DNA of 64,000 bases, taken from a virus. The stretch covers positions 1-64,000 of the IMG/VR virus record IMGVR_UViG_3300034284_002638; one strand, 5' to 3'. The notes below the pieces were generated by a model, which saw nothing but the letters and a program-made list of their open reading frames with translations, was not told the DNA's origin and searched no databases. A program made the position numbers and the translations under genes. Positions 39,914-47,161 of this stretch are shown here, piece by piece; positions within the stretch are counted from its first letter, which is position 1, and every line of letters starts with the position of its first letter.

Positions 39914-40324
39914 ATGAAACCGAGAAAGCAAAAAAAAATGAACGACGAACAGAAAACTTGGTTGAAAGTTCTCCTTTATTTAGTTGCAATCATATCATTG
40001 GTTTCTTTCTTGTGTTATTTGGACAATGAGTGGAGAGAGAAGATGGGCTCCGCCATCTTTTGCCCCAAGGGCGTCAAGCCGAACAATGTGGTGGAACGCT
40101 TCCACGAACACCAAGAAGTCAAGGTCTTGGAAAAGGGTACCGACGAGGTCGTAAGGACCTACGGAAGGGTGCGGCTCACTTTCCTCTCCAAGGATTCGTT
40201 CATGATACAGGACGACAACACAGGGAACCCCATCCTGCTTCTCGTGCAACTCAAACCCAACGAATATGTCACGGCGTTCACGAAAACTGAAAATTTTGAA
40301 GCCAAGGCTTGGGGTTTAAAATGA
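39914..40324 (+). CDS. Membrane-anchored protein, unknown
   Basis: 136 aa: a basic N-terminus (KPRKQKK), one membrane helix (VLLYLVAIISLVSFLCYL), and an exposed beta-rich domain (VKVLEKGTDEVVRTYGRVRL; DSFMIQDDNTGNPILLL). An internal ATG 24 bases in would remove the basic start. Overlaps the next gene by ATGA. Confidence 0.6.
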   Translation: MKPRKQKKMNDEQKTWLKVLLYLVAIISLVSFLCYLDNEWREKMGSAIFCPKGVKPNNVVERFHEHQEVKVLEKGTDEVVRTYGRVRLTFLSKDSFMIQDDNTGNPILLLVQLKPNEYVTAFTKTENFEAKAWGLK

Positions 40325-40734
40325 ATGAGTCTTGTGCCGATCCCGACGCCCCGCTCGAGAGCTGCTTCGTGTGTGGAAAATCCATCCACACCTGCGAAAG
40401 GAAAGAGGCCGTAAACAACAGCTATCTCTGTCCCGTTCATGGCGACGGGTGGCAGAGGGGCGATGGGGCTTGGATCTGTAGCGAGGAGTGCGACCAGAAG
40501 TATGAAGCCGACAAGCCCCGCCACTCCAGCTTAAAGTTCTTCCACCCCTTCAACTTCGTCTTCGTCAAGAGGCCGAAGACGGACGATCCCAACTGGCACC
40601 CCAGTGACGACCTTCACCAATATGGATTCAGCCTTGACCTGACTACCGAACTTTATTTCTACACCTACGACTGGGGCCGGGGTTTTAACTTCAGGGTATT
40701 GGGATTCGGATTCGAGGTGTGCTTCAACCCATGA
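40321..40734 (+). CDS. Cys-rich zinc-finger-like protein, paralogue A2
   Basis: 137 aa, second copy of A1: CFVCGKSIHTC, YLCPVHGDGW, CSEECDQKY, FFHPFNFVFV, DDPNWHPSDDLHQYGFSLDL, TYDWGRGFNFRVLGFGFE. The gene B copy follows after two short genes. Cysteine positions are fully preserved, indicating selection for a metal site. Confidence 0.7.
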   Translation: MNESCADPDAPLESCFVCGKSIHTCERKEAVNNSYLCPVHGDGWQRGDGAWICSEECDQKYEADKPRHSSLKFFHPFNFVFVKRPKTDDPNWHPSDDLHQYGFSLDLTTELYFYTYDWGRGFNFRVLGFGFEVCFNP

Positions 40735-40940
40735 ATATCGAAAACGAGTTCCACACGGCGATCCTTCTGACGATCGACCTGCACCGCCTGGTCACCGCCG
40801 GGCAAGGCGAGTCGGAGGAAGCCGACATCGTCCGCGAAACGCTGGGCAGTCTGCTGCTGACATTAGAGAAGGACGACAGCGACCTTTGCGCTAAGGTATC
40901 GGCGAGGCTAGACTGGTACGAGAGATGGTATAGACAATGA
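40731..40940 (+). CDS. Small helical protein
   Basis: 69 aa: ENEFHTAILLTIDLHRLVTA, EEADIVRETLGSLLLTLEKD, and RLDWYERWYRQ. All helix. Coupled at both ends. It has no counterpart next to A1, so it was inserted or lost after the block duplication. Confidence 0.55.
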   Translation: MNIENEFHTAILLTIDLHRLVTAGQGESEEADIVRETLGSLLLTLEKDDSDLCAKVSARLDWYERWYRQ

Positions 40941-41020
40941 AAATAAAAAAGCTCACGGCGGACCTCAGCCGAAGTGCAACCCGTACACAGCATTCGATGA
41001 AAAGGTGGATGTATGACTAA
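40937..41020 (+). CDS. Very short basic ORF
   Basis: 27 codons (MKIKKLTADLSRSATRTQHS and a seven-residue end), with ATGA overlap from the previous gene and an 8-nt overlap with the next. It bridges a 72-bp gap, so translation through it would keep ribosomes coupled to paralogue B2. Confidence 0.4.
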   Translation: MKIKKLTADLSRSATRTQHSMKRWMYD

Positions 41021-41267
41021 AACTTGGGATTTCACCCTCGTGCTGAAGGGGGTGTCGGACTTGACCGACGATCTGGCCGACGCCCTTTTTGAGGCGGGAT
41101 GCGACGACGCGACCCATAGCATGGTGGGCGGCAAGCCTCTTCTTGATTTCTCCAGGGAGGCGGAATCGCTCGAGGAAGCCGTCTTGACCGCCTTGGAAGA
41201 CATCCGGCGGGCCGGCGAGATGCTGGGTGTCCCTTTGGATGTGGAACGCATTGGAGATGAACTGTGA
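41013..41267 (+). CDS. Small paralogue B2
   Basis: 84 aa, same length as B1: WDFTLVLKGVSDLTDDLADA, FEAGCDDAT, GGKPLLDFSREAESLEEAV, DIRRAGEMLGVPLDV. Conserved Cys in AGCxDAT. Unknown function. Confidence 0.66.
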   Translation: MTKTWDFTLVLKGVSDLTDDLADALFEAGCDDATHSMVGGKPLLDFSREAESLEEAVLTALEDIRRAGEMLGVPLDVERIGDEL

Positions 41268-41506
41268 AACTCTCCGACGACAACATCAAAAAGCTTGAAG
41301 TTCTTCTTCGCAACGCACTTGCGATTAGATCAATGGGTCCTGAGGCTCTGCCTGCGAGTAGCGGCATTTTTTTGGCAGACATGATGTACGATTTCAGCGA
41401 ATTCCCGAAGGGTTTCGTGCCGGTGAATCTCGGGATGGAGTATTACGCCTTGATTCCCAATGAACTAGCCATGAGGGCGTTGACCCTCGGCCACCTTGAA
41501 TTTTAA
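41264..41506 (+). CDS. KALVLG-family protein (member 28), short form
   Basis: 80 aa with a GTG start. N-terminal helix DNIKKLEVLLRNALAIRS; the central W-x-x-Y-L element is missing; FVPVNLGM and LIPNELAMRALTLGHLEF at the end, without the terminal Pro. It is the shortest clear member. Confidence 0.7.
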   Translation: MKLSDDNIKKLEVLLRNALAIRSMGPEALPASSGIFLADMMYDFSEFPKGFVPVNLGMEYYALIPNELAMRALTLGHLEF

Positions 41507-41509
41507 ACC

Positions 41510-41896
41510 ATGAATTCCGATAAATTCTGGGCACGGGAGGCCCTCAACAAACTCACCGAAGTCCTCACTGGAGCCATCGGCCCGCCCTTCCCGGTTCAAC
41601 AGAACCAGCCCTTGCCCCATCCTCCATTTTTGGAGAAGTGGAGGGAATTCTGTATAAAACACAAAATCAAGCCGGGAGCCCCCGACTTCTATGTCAAGGG
41701 CGCTCACTACACCGACAAGTCCGTTGCGGACTTCTATGATTTTGAAGAAGTGCCAATGTACTACGATCATAAAAACACGGTCGTTGTCCTCAACCCCTTC
41801 TTCGGCCAAAAGTCAGAGGAAGACTTTCTCAGATACAAATGGCTTGAAATAGACGCGGAACTGGCGGTGAGGTTCCTTGTGCTAGGTCTCCCATGA
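41510..41896 (+). CDS. KALVLG-family protein (member 29), divergent
   Basis: 128 aa: REALNKLTEVLTGAIGPPF, WREFCIKHKI, a Tyr/Asp-rich middle (YDFEEVPMYYDHKNTVVVL), and EIDAELAVRFLVLGLP. More diverged from the left half of the island than members 8-19. Confidence 0.72.
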   Translation: MNSDKFWAREALNKLTEVLTGAIGPPFPVQQNQPLPHPPFLEKWREFCIKHKIKPGAPDFYVKGAHYTDKSVADFYDFEEVPMYYDHKNTVVVLNPFFGQKSEEDFLRYKWLEIDAELAVRFLVLGLP

Positions 41897-42288
41897 GCGA
41901 AAATAAAAGCATATCCAAGAGGGCTTTTGAACTCTTGTACGACGAGTTCAGCAAGATCACTCACATGTCTCACTGGTCTTATGGCGATCATCGTCGCCCC
42001 ACGGGCACGAACCGAATGCTATACAGATGGGACAGATACCTCAAGAAACTCGGTGGGGTTCGAAGGGAGACGCTGAAGGATTTCCTGATCGACTTCAAGC
42101 CGAAACTGAGGGATGACCAGTTCGTAGCCGTAGATCCGGCCACGAAGTTCTACAACAGGGGCGGATCTGACGGCAGGGTCAGGATGCTCGTCATCGACAA
42201 GGACTTCGCGCTCAAGATGCTTACGATTGGCCCCCCAGACATCAGGGAAATGAAGTACAGGGTTCCACGGGACTGGGAGGCGGAATGA
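41893..42288 (+). CDS. KALVLG-family protein (member 30), divergent
   Basis: 131 aa: SISKRAFELLYDEFSKITHM, WDRYLKKLGG, FVAVDPATK, VIDKDFALKMLTIGPPD and a 16-residue basic tail. The signature Leu-Gly is Ile-Gly and the tail is longer than usual. Confidence 0.72.
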   Translation: MSENKSISKRAFELLYDEFSKITHMSHWSYGDHRRPTGTNRMLYRWDRYLKKLGGVRRETLKDFLIDFKPKLRDDQFVAVDPATKFYNRGGSDGRVRMLVIDKDFALKMLTIGPPDIREMKYRVPRDWEAE

Positions 42289-42680
42289 GTTCCACGAACT
42301 GGTCCAAGAAGAAATTAAAAAAGGCTCCCCTTCCTTGGATTCGTGCTCCATGGGAACTCAAAGATCCGACCCATCGGAAGATCATGCTCGTAATTAATCA
42401 ATCCTTTGAAAGAATGTTCGGTCACAAGTTCACGCTCAGTTGCTCCGAGAGGAGATTGTGGGGAGAGTTCTTGAACGAGAGAGCCATACATTGGAAGATA
42501 AAACTCCCCCGACAGCCCGCGGATTGCGACTCCTGGAATGGTTGGAATTTTGTGGTGTGCCCAAAGGACTCGGTTCTTTTGGCCCAACCAAAGAACCTAG
42601 AGGGCTATGTGGAGGTCGGCAAATTCTTTATTCCTGAGGATCTAGCCACAAGAATGCTGGTTCTGGGGGAGCTGCTATAA
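42285..42680 (+). CDS. KALVLG-family protein (member 31), divergent
   Basis: 131 aa: a basic start (STNWSKKKLKKAPLP), helix RKIMLVINQSFERMFGHK, WGEFLNERAI, WNFVVCPKDS, FFIPEDLATRMLVLGELL. The final Pro is Leu and it is followed by TAA, breaking the usual ATGA junction. Confidence 0.72.
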   Translation: MSSTNWSKKKLKKAPLPWIRAPWELKDPTHRKIMLVINQSFERMFGHKFTLSCSERRLWGEFLNERAIHWKIKLPRQPADCDSWNGWNFVVCPKDSVLLAQPKNLEGYVEVGKFFIPEDLATRMLVLGELL

Positions 42681-42681
42681 A

Positions 42682-42996
42682 ATGTATTCAAGCAACGGAA
42701 CAAGTCTCATCACCGAGATCGAGGCCAAACTAGGAGATCTGATGAGGGATGGTTTTCCCCACGACGGAACATATTCAGAATATCACAAGGCCAAAGATAA
42801 ATTTCTCGCATGTATAGAGGCCAACGGAATAAGGCTTATGTCCTTCTGGGATTATACGGAAACGAAGAAGAAAAAAACGACCGGGATCAACCTTGCCCCA
42901 AGCCCGTTCTCAACTCCAGGCAGGGAAGACCATTATGTCGTATTCGACGACGAACTAGCGACGAGGGTGTTGGCGTTGGGCTTTCTTCCTAGATAA
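42682..42996 (+). CDS. KALVLG-family protein (member 32), last in island
   Basis: 104 aa: LITEIEAKLGDLMRDGF, FLACIEANGI, HYVVFDDELATRVLALGFLP plus Arg. Its stop is directly adjacent to the stop of the minus-strand nuclease gene, marking the island's right border with no spare sequence. Confidence 0.74.
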   Translation: MYSSNGTSLITEIEAKLGDLMRDGFPHDGTYSEYHKAKDKFLACIEANGIRLMSFWDYTETKKKKTTGINLAPSPFSTPGREDHYVVFDDELATRVLALGFLPR

Positions 42997-43662
42997 TCAT
43001 TCGTCTATTGCTTGGCGTCTGACCTCTTGCCCCAACTTGTTGATCCTCTGCTCGGTGTATACCTCAAACTTCCAGCCCCGCACCTTGCACGCCTCCTCTG
43101 CCGCACGCCACTTGTTCTTGTTCATCTCAAGGTCGGTCTGGTTGGACGGCTTGATCTCCCAAAGCTGCTTGGTGCCGTCCATGAAGTTCACGATGAGGTC
43201 GGGCGTGTACCTGTGGGCCTGCCCTTGGTGTATGTAATCTATCTGGAACGGTTCGGAGTAGAACGACTCAACATCGTCATGCTGATCCAGTATCTTGTAG
43301 ACCTTCTCCTCCAGGCCGCTCCTGTAGCCCAAGACCCTCCCCGTCTTCGTAGATTCGTACTTGCCCTGCTTGAACTTGGGCTTCCTCGTCTTCTTTCCCT
43401 TCTGCGAGAAGTCGTGCCACAGTATGGCCCGGGCCTGCCCGGCATAGTTTCTGAAGTCAAAGTTGGGATGCTTGACCTTCATATGAAGTTTGACATCCCT
43501 AACAGGTGCCCCGCAGTGCTCCAGGGGGCATCTCACAAACTCCCTGCCCTCCTCGTGGCTTTCCAAGATGTGCGACTTGAACTCCGCATAATCCTCGAAC
43601 TGGACCCCGCAACAAAAGCACACGTATTTCTTGCCGGAACCGTCTGCGAAGGGGAGAGTCAT
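42997..43662 (-). CDS. TnsA-like endonuclease-fold protein with zinc finger
   Basis: 221 aa. Residues 12-65 carry CxxC and C-x-H-type zinc elements (CFCCGVQFEDYAEFKSHI; CPLEHCGAPV). From ~115 there is a restriction-endonuclease core: YRSGLEEKVYKILDQ, YTPDLIV (catalytic Asp) and LWEIKP (E-x-K), as in TnsA N-terminal domains and T4-like head-completion nucleases. It probably cuts DNA ends during packaging or recombination. The ATG overlaps the stop of the upstream small gene. Confidence 0.75.
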   Translation of the reverse strand: MTLPFADGSGKKYVCFCCGVQFEDYAEFKSHILESHEEGREFVRCPLEHCGAPVRDVKLHMKVKHPNFDFRNYAGQARAILWHDFSQKGKKTRKPKFKQGKYESTKTGRVLGYRSGLEEKVYKILDQHDDVESFYSEPFQIDYIHQGQAHRYTPDLIVNFMDGTKQLWEIKPSNQTDLEMNKNKWRAAEEACKVRGWKFEVYTEQRINKLGQEVRRQAIDE

Positions 43663-43838
43663 CTTTCTCCTTGGTAGTTCGACCTGATATCTTCAAGGAT
43701 TTGATCCATGACCTCATCGGCCGAACGGCACTTCTTTTGCGTCACGGATCCTTCCTTGTACCAGACATAGCCGTCAAAGTTGTCCTCCACGACATATCCT
43801 ATGCTGCTGGCCCAGCTCTCTATGTTTTTGTACGGCAA
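43659..43838 (-). CDS. Small conserved phage protein
   Basis: 59 aa from TTG, chosen for a strong GGAGGAG six bases upstream. It reads PYKNIESWASSIGYVVEDNF and DGYVWYKEGS, with DEVMDQILEDIRSNY at the end, similar to a small hypothetical protein found in T4-like phages. Coupled to the nuclease gene downstream. Confidence 0.65.
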   Translation of the reverse strand: MPYKNIESWASSIGYVVEDNFDGYVWYKEGSVTQKKCRSADEVMDQILEDIRSNYQGER

Positions 43839-43841
43839 TTT

Positions 43842-44234
43842 TCACTCCTCCCCATAAGTCTTGTCGCCATCCTCGTCATCGGACACGACAATCATTTTCT
43901 TGCCCTTCTTCTCTAAGTGCTTTTCTGCCTTTTCCTGGGTGACCACTTCTATTTCGTCAATGTCGCCGCTGTGGAATACGGACATGGACTTGTCTCCGTC
44001 TGTAGATTTTTCCAAGTCATAGGCGGAGAAGCTGGCCTCCTTTGCCCAATCCTCGTCCTCCTTGGACTCGGGACTTTTCATGCGGGCGAAGGTTATGCGT
44101 CCCGTCTCCGTAGCCCCGTACAAGACACCGTCCTTCTTGAAAAAAAGACAAAGGTCATTCTCTGTGAACAGTCTGGAGGCGGTGTCCCATTTATCCATCA
44201 GTTCTCGAAAATTAGAAAATGCCGGACTGTCCAT
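43842..44234 (-). CDS. Phage protein, unknown
   Basis: 130 aa, acidic: FRELMDKWDTASRLFTENDL, CLFFKKDGVLYGATETG, and a C-terminal Lys/Asp-rich region (EKHLEKKGKKMIVVSDDEDG). Likely a soluble protein of mixed alpha/beta fold. Divergent from the next plus-strand gene. Function unknown. Confidence 0.65.
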   Translation of the reverse strand: MDSPAFSNFRELMDKWDTASRLFTENDLCLFFKKDGVLYGATETGRITFARMKSPESKEDEDWAKEASFSAYDLEKSTDGDKSMSVFHSGDIDEIEVVTQEKAEKHLEKKGKKMIVVSDDEDGDKTYGEE

Positions 44235-44310
44235 AATTCTTCCTCAATTCAAGATGAACCAACATCACTCATAGAAGGTTCTTCACCGCCGAGGATATAT
44301 ACACCTAAAC

Positions 44311-44718
44311 ATGAGCAAAAAAACATTTAGATCGTTCCTGGAGGAGGATCAGTCCTACCTTTCCTCGCTTGAGGATACGCTCGGAATAGACCCGAGAGAC
44401 ATGGAAATAGAGCCCCAGATAGGCAAATTCTTCTCCTTCAGCCAAGAAGCCTCCAAAAGGCTTGGCCTAACCAGCAATGTTGGCCCCTACGAGATTAAAA
44501 AATTTAAAAGAAACAGCGAAGGAAAAATAACCCATGCGGTCGTAGTGAAAATAAACGACCCCTTCATTAAGAGTTCAGAGTACAAGGACGAAGACGGAAA
44601 TGTCGTCCGAGTGGACAAGGATAAAGAAAACCAGACTTTCCTCGTGGACATAAAGGATCTTGAGGGGTTGCTCAAGCAAGATCTGGAGCCCTCTCCGGGT
44701 CAAGGCGGAATAGCCTAA
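44311..44718 (+). CDS. Phage protein, unknown
   Basis: 135 aa: KTFRSFLEEDQSYLSSLED (helical start as in T4-like prohead or scaffold-associated proteins), YEIKKFKRNSEGKITHAVVV, FLVDIKDLEGLLKQDLEPSP. A TATATACA box precedes the ATG by ~15 bp, reminiscent of T4 late promoters. The start motif 'FxxFLEE' is common to head proteins that carry a prohead-cleaved leader, but no cleavage site is clear. Confidence 0.6.
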   Translation: MSKKTFRSFLEEDQSYLSSLEDTLGIDPRDMEIEPQIGKFFSFSQEASKRLGLTSNVGPYEIKKFKRNSEGKITHAVVVKINDPFIKSSEYKDEDGNVVRVDKDKENQTFLVDIKDLEGLLKQDLEPSPGQGGIA

Positions 44719-45302
44719 TTGGAGAATTCCAAGAAAGGCAAAATAAGATCGTCAATCTTGGAATAAAGTTGATCCAGGCTGCCGTCGTTCACCAGGAAAA
44801 AGTCCACCAGCCCGAAGTCCCCAGTTGAGCAATTGACCCGACCCTCAATGCCCTCCTTCAAGAAATATTCAACAAACTCTCTTATCTGAGATTCTGAATC
44901 GTTCGGGTCATTGTTGATAAAGCCGGGTCTATAAATAAGTATATTTTTCCCACCCCTCTCTCTTACCGCAAGAAGTTCGTTCTTGTATCTGACATCGCTT
45001 ATTATCAAAGATTTATGATCTATACGAAGAAGCATCTCGATCCATATTTCGTCTTTTATGCTCCTAAATCCGTCCCCTATAAACTGAAGGGCTTGTCGGA
45101 CAGGTATCTTAAATCCCGGAGGAGGTTCCGAGACGGTCTTCCACTTCTCTATAAAATCAAGATCTACGCCAAATGTCTCGCAAAAAATGCGTTTGACATT
45201 TGAGGCAAACGAGCCCCTACCCCAACCCAGCCTTTTGGCCAGATAGTCCGCCGTGACGTCCTTGCCCTGACGGAGCTGTCCCGCACAAGCCAACAATCTC
45301 AT
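44715..45302 (-). CDS. Deoxynucleoside monophosphate kinase-like protein
   Basis: 195 aa. The P-loop is at the very start (AGQLRQGKDVTADYLAKRLG), followed by a lid and base-binding region (QFIGDGFRSIKDEIWIEML) and SLIISDVRYKNEL, as in T4 gp1 and related dNMP kinases. It would phosphorylate dNMPs made by ThyX and host enzymes. Its end overlaps the convergent plus-strand gene by 4 nt. Confidence 0.75.
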   Translation of the reverse strand: MRLLACAGQLRQGKDVTADYLAKRLGWGRGSFASNVKRIFCETFGVDLDFIEKWKTVSEPPPGFKIPVRQALQFIGDGFRSIKDEIWIEMLLRIDHKSLIISDVRYKNELLAVRERGGKNILIYRPGFINNDPNDSESQIREFVEYFLKEGIEGRVNCSTGDFGLVDFFLVNDGSLDQLYSKIDDLILPFLEFSN

Positions 45303-45374
45303 TTTTAAACCTTTTCCTCACTGAGATTATACTCTTTTATTCAACAAGTTCAATACATACATTTGGAAAAAAAT

Positions 45375-45623
45375 ATGAAAGAGCCCAGATGCGGCAACTG
45401 TCTTCTTTTTGACAAAACAAAAGAAACCTGCGGGGTGGCAATCCTTATCGAGGGAAATAGATACCACATGCCAGTAGATCCCAAGGACAAGTGCCACATG
45501 GACGAATTGGGCATACCGGTCAACCAAGTAAGATGGTGGGTGGAGGATCCTAGCACTGGGGAAAAGACCGATAAAGATGGAGTTGTAAAAATTGAATATC
45601 CAGAAGACTTTTTTGGGAGCTAA
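45375..45623 (+). CDS. Conserved Cys-containing phage protein
   Basis: 82 aa beginning MKEPRCGNCLLFDKTKETCG, then YHMPVDPKDKCHMDELGI and VNQVRWWVEDPSTGEKTDKD. Four cysteines suggest metal binding. A similar small protein recurs in T4-like phages of aquatic bacteria. A TTG upstream would add four residues. It begins a three-gene plus-strand unit. Confidence 0.65.
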   Translation: MKEPRCGNCLLFDKTKETCGVAILIEGNRYHMPVDPKDKCHMDELGIPVNQVRWWVEDPSTGEKTDKDGVVKIEYPEDFFGS

Positions 45624-45902
45624 ATGGGAGACTGCTGCGGACAACAGTTCAAACGAGGCCGGCCTGGGTTGGCGGCCGATCCTAGTCAACAGTGCTTTGT
45701 GGACTGCTGCGACAAGTCTTGTCCGCCCGAAAACTGCTGCGATAGCATAACCATACACTTCGAGTGCGGACCCAAGGAGCCTCCAGAATGCACTTGCGAC
45801 TGCATTTTTAATGGATACAGCTTCGGCGGCGTGACATTCAAGAAACGAATGCTTCCCACACCAACCCCAATTACAACCCCTGGAGGGGGGTCGTCGCCAT
45901 GA
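45624..45902 (+). CDS. Cys-rich protein with Pro/Thr tail
   Basis: 92 aa with 14 cysteines, many in pairs ([30 protein letters not shown]) and a [15 protein letters not shown] tail resembling the linker of the next gene. It may be a small disulphide- or metal-stabilised structural protein, possibly virion-associated. ATGA overlap with the next gene. Confidence 0.6.
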   Translation: MGDCCGQQFKRGRPGLAADPSQQCFVDCCDKSCPPENCCDSITIHFECGPKEPPECTCDCIFNGYSFGGVTFKKRMLPTPTPITTPGGGSSP

Positions 45903-47161
45903 TTGAAAATGAATGGCTAAAAAATAAAGCCGAATTCTCGGCCCTTAATTGCAACATGACCGTATCTGTCACAATCCCGGCTGGGTATGCGGCAGATGTT
46001 TCAATAGAAGACGACATCAGTCCAGAAATATATGTAAATGTATCTGGGGTGGTCGGAACAGCAAGTTATACAGTTTCTAATATTGACCCCGATGCACTTC
46101 AACTTTGGGTCAATATTAGAAACTTTAGGTGCCTAGGCGGATCTTCGTTTGGCCTATCTTATGACCAGAGATTTTACAGAGATGTAGATTGCGGTGGAAC
46201 AGTTTCTGTAACATATAACTCCGGTCCTGACATAGGCGGAGTACCAAGCATACCTTCTTGCTCAACGCCTACGCCTACACCTAGTAGAAGCCCTACACCT
46301 ACCGCTACAGTCCCGCCCCCTACCCCTAGCAGAAGCCCAACGCCAAGCGTCACGGCAACCAGAACACCCACGCCAACGCCGAGCCGAAGCCCAAGCCCAA
46401 CGCTCAGCGGCACAGTCACGCTCACGCCAACGCCGAGCCGAAGCCCAAGCCCAACGCTCAGCGGCACAGTCACGCTCACGCCAACGCCGAGCCGAAGCCC
46501 AAGCCCAACGCTCAGCGGCACAGTCACGCCCACGCCAACGCCGAGCCGAAGCCCAAGCCCAACGCTCAGCGGCACAGTCACGCTCACGCCAACGCCGAGC
46601 CGAAGCCCAAGCCCAACGCTCAGCGGCACAGTCACGCTCACGCCAACGCCGAGCCGAAGCCCAAGCCCAACGCTCAGCGGCACAGTTACCCCTTCACCCA
46701 CCCCTTCGCCGTCCCCGTCGCCGACCCCTTCACCCACCCCTTCGCCGTCCCCGTCGCCGTCCCCGTCGCCGTCCCCTTCACCGTCCCCGACATGCGCCCC
46801 ATGCGAATCGGTCCAAGTGACATTAACAACAAGCGGGTGTTGTCTTTACATGGCATCAAACACAATAGAAGCCGTGGGAAGCGGAGTTGTTTCAGCAACA
46901 ATAAACCAGCCAGAAAACTGTCAAGTAACTTTGGCTCTTAACGGAATTGAAACGGATTCAATCGCGGTAGAGGACGGAGATGAAATAACTGTGGAGATAC
47001 ACACAGAATCAAAATGCAAATGCTGCGAAACAAAAAGAGACTGCTCGCCCAATAGTTCGGGATTTATTGCCCAAGCAAGGAGCGGCAAAATATCCATAAA
47101 CAAAAATGAACTAGCCAGAAGAATAAGGTTTATAGCAGAAAGATCAATATCAAGAAATTGA
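45899..47161 (+). CDS. Large Pro/Ser/Thr-repeat protein
   Basis: 420 aa. Residues 1-120 form a beta-rich domain ([38 protein letters not shown]). Residues ~120-300 are a Pro/Ser/Thr linker built from six 18-residue repeats plus PSP runs, and the C-terminal 120 residues are Cys-containing ([30 protein letters not shown]). This is the architecture of a fibre, adhesin or decoration protein with a stiff stalk between two domains. It is plus-strand like its partner. Confidence 0.65.
   Translation: MIENEWLKNKAEFSALNCNMTVSVTIPAGYAADVSIEDDISPEIYVNVSGVVGTASYTVSNIDPDALQLWVNIRNFRCLGGSSFGLSYDQRFYRDVDCGGTVSVTYNSGPDIGGVPSIPSCSTPTPTPSRSPTPTATVPPPTPSRSPTPSVTATRTPTPTPSRSPSPTLSGTVTLTPTPSRSPSPTLSGTVTLTPTPSRSPSPTLSGTVTPTPTPSRSPSPTLSGTVTLTPTPSRSPSPTLSGTVTLTPTPSRSPSPTLSGTVTPSPTPSPSPSPTPSPTPSPSPSPSPSPSPSPSPTCAPCESVQVTLTTSGCCLYMASNTIEAVGSGVVSATINQPENCQVTLALNGIETDSIAVEDGDEITVEIHTESKCKCCETKRDCSPNSSGFIAQARSGKISINKNELARRIRFIAERSISRN
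46370..46693 (+). repeat. Six tandem 54-bp repeats
   Basis: Six nearly identical 54-bp units, each encoding [18 protein letters not shown] (position 18 is Leu, Leu, Pro, Leu, Leu, then a diverged end). Identity at synonymous sites shows recent amplification or gene conversion. They are followed by ~100 bp of CCGTCCCCGTCG-type hexamer runs encoding PSP. The copy number probably varies between relatives, tuning stalk length. Confidence 0.92.

Noticed and set aside
19400-42996. A diversity-generating retroelement driving family variation
   Set aside because: There is no reverse transcriptase, no template/variable repeat pair and no adenine-biased substitution pattern visible; diversity looks like duplication and divergence.
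19400-42996. Serial toxin-antitoxin pairs
   Set aside because: Adjacent genes do not alternate between two types, and no known toxin or antitoxin fold is recognisable.
46370-46693. Regular repeats suggestive of a CRISPR array
   Set aside because: Units are contiguous 54-bp in-frame codons for a Pro/Ser/Thr stalk with no unique spacers.
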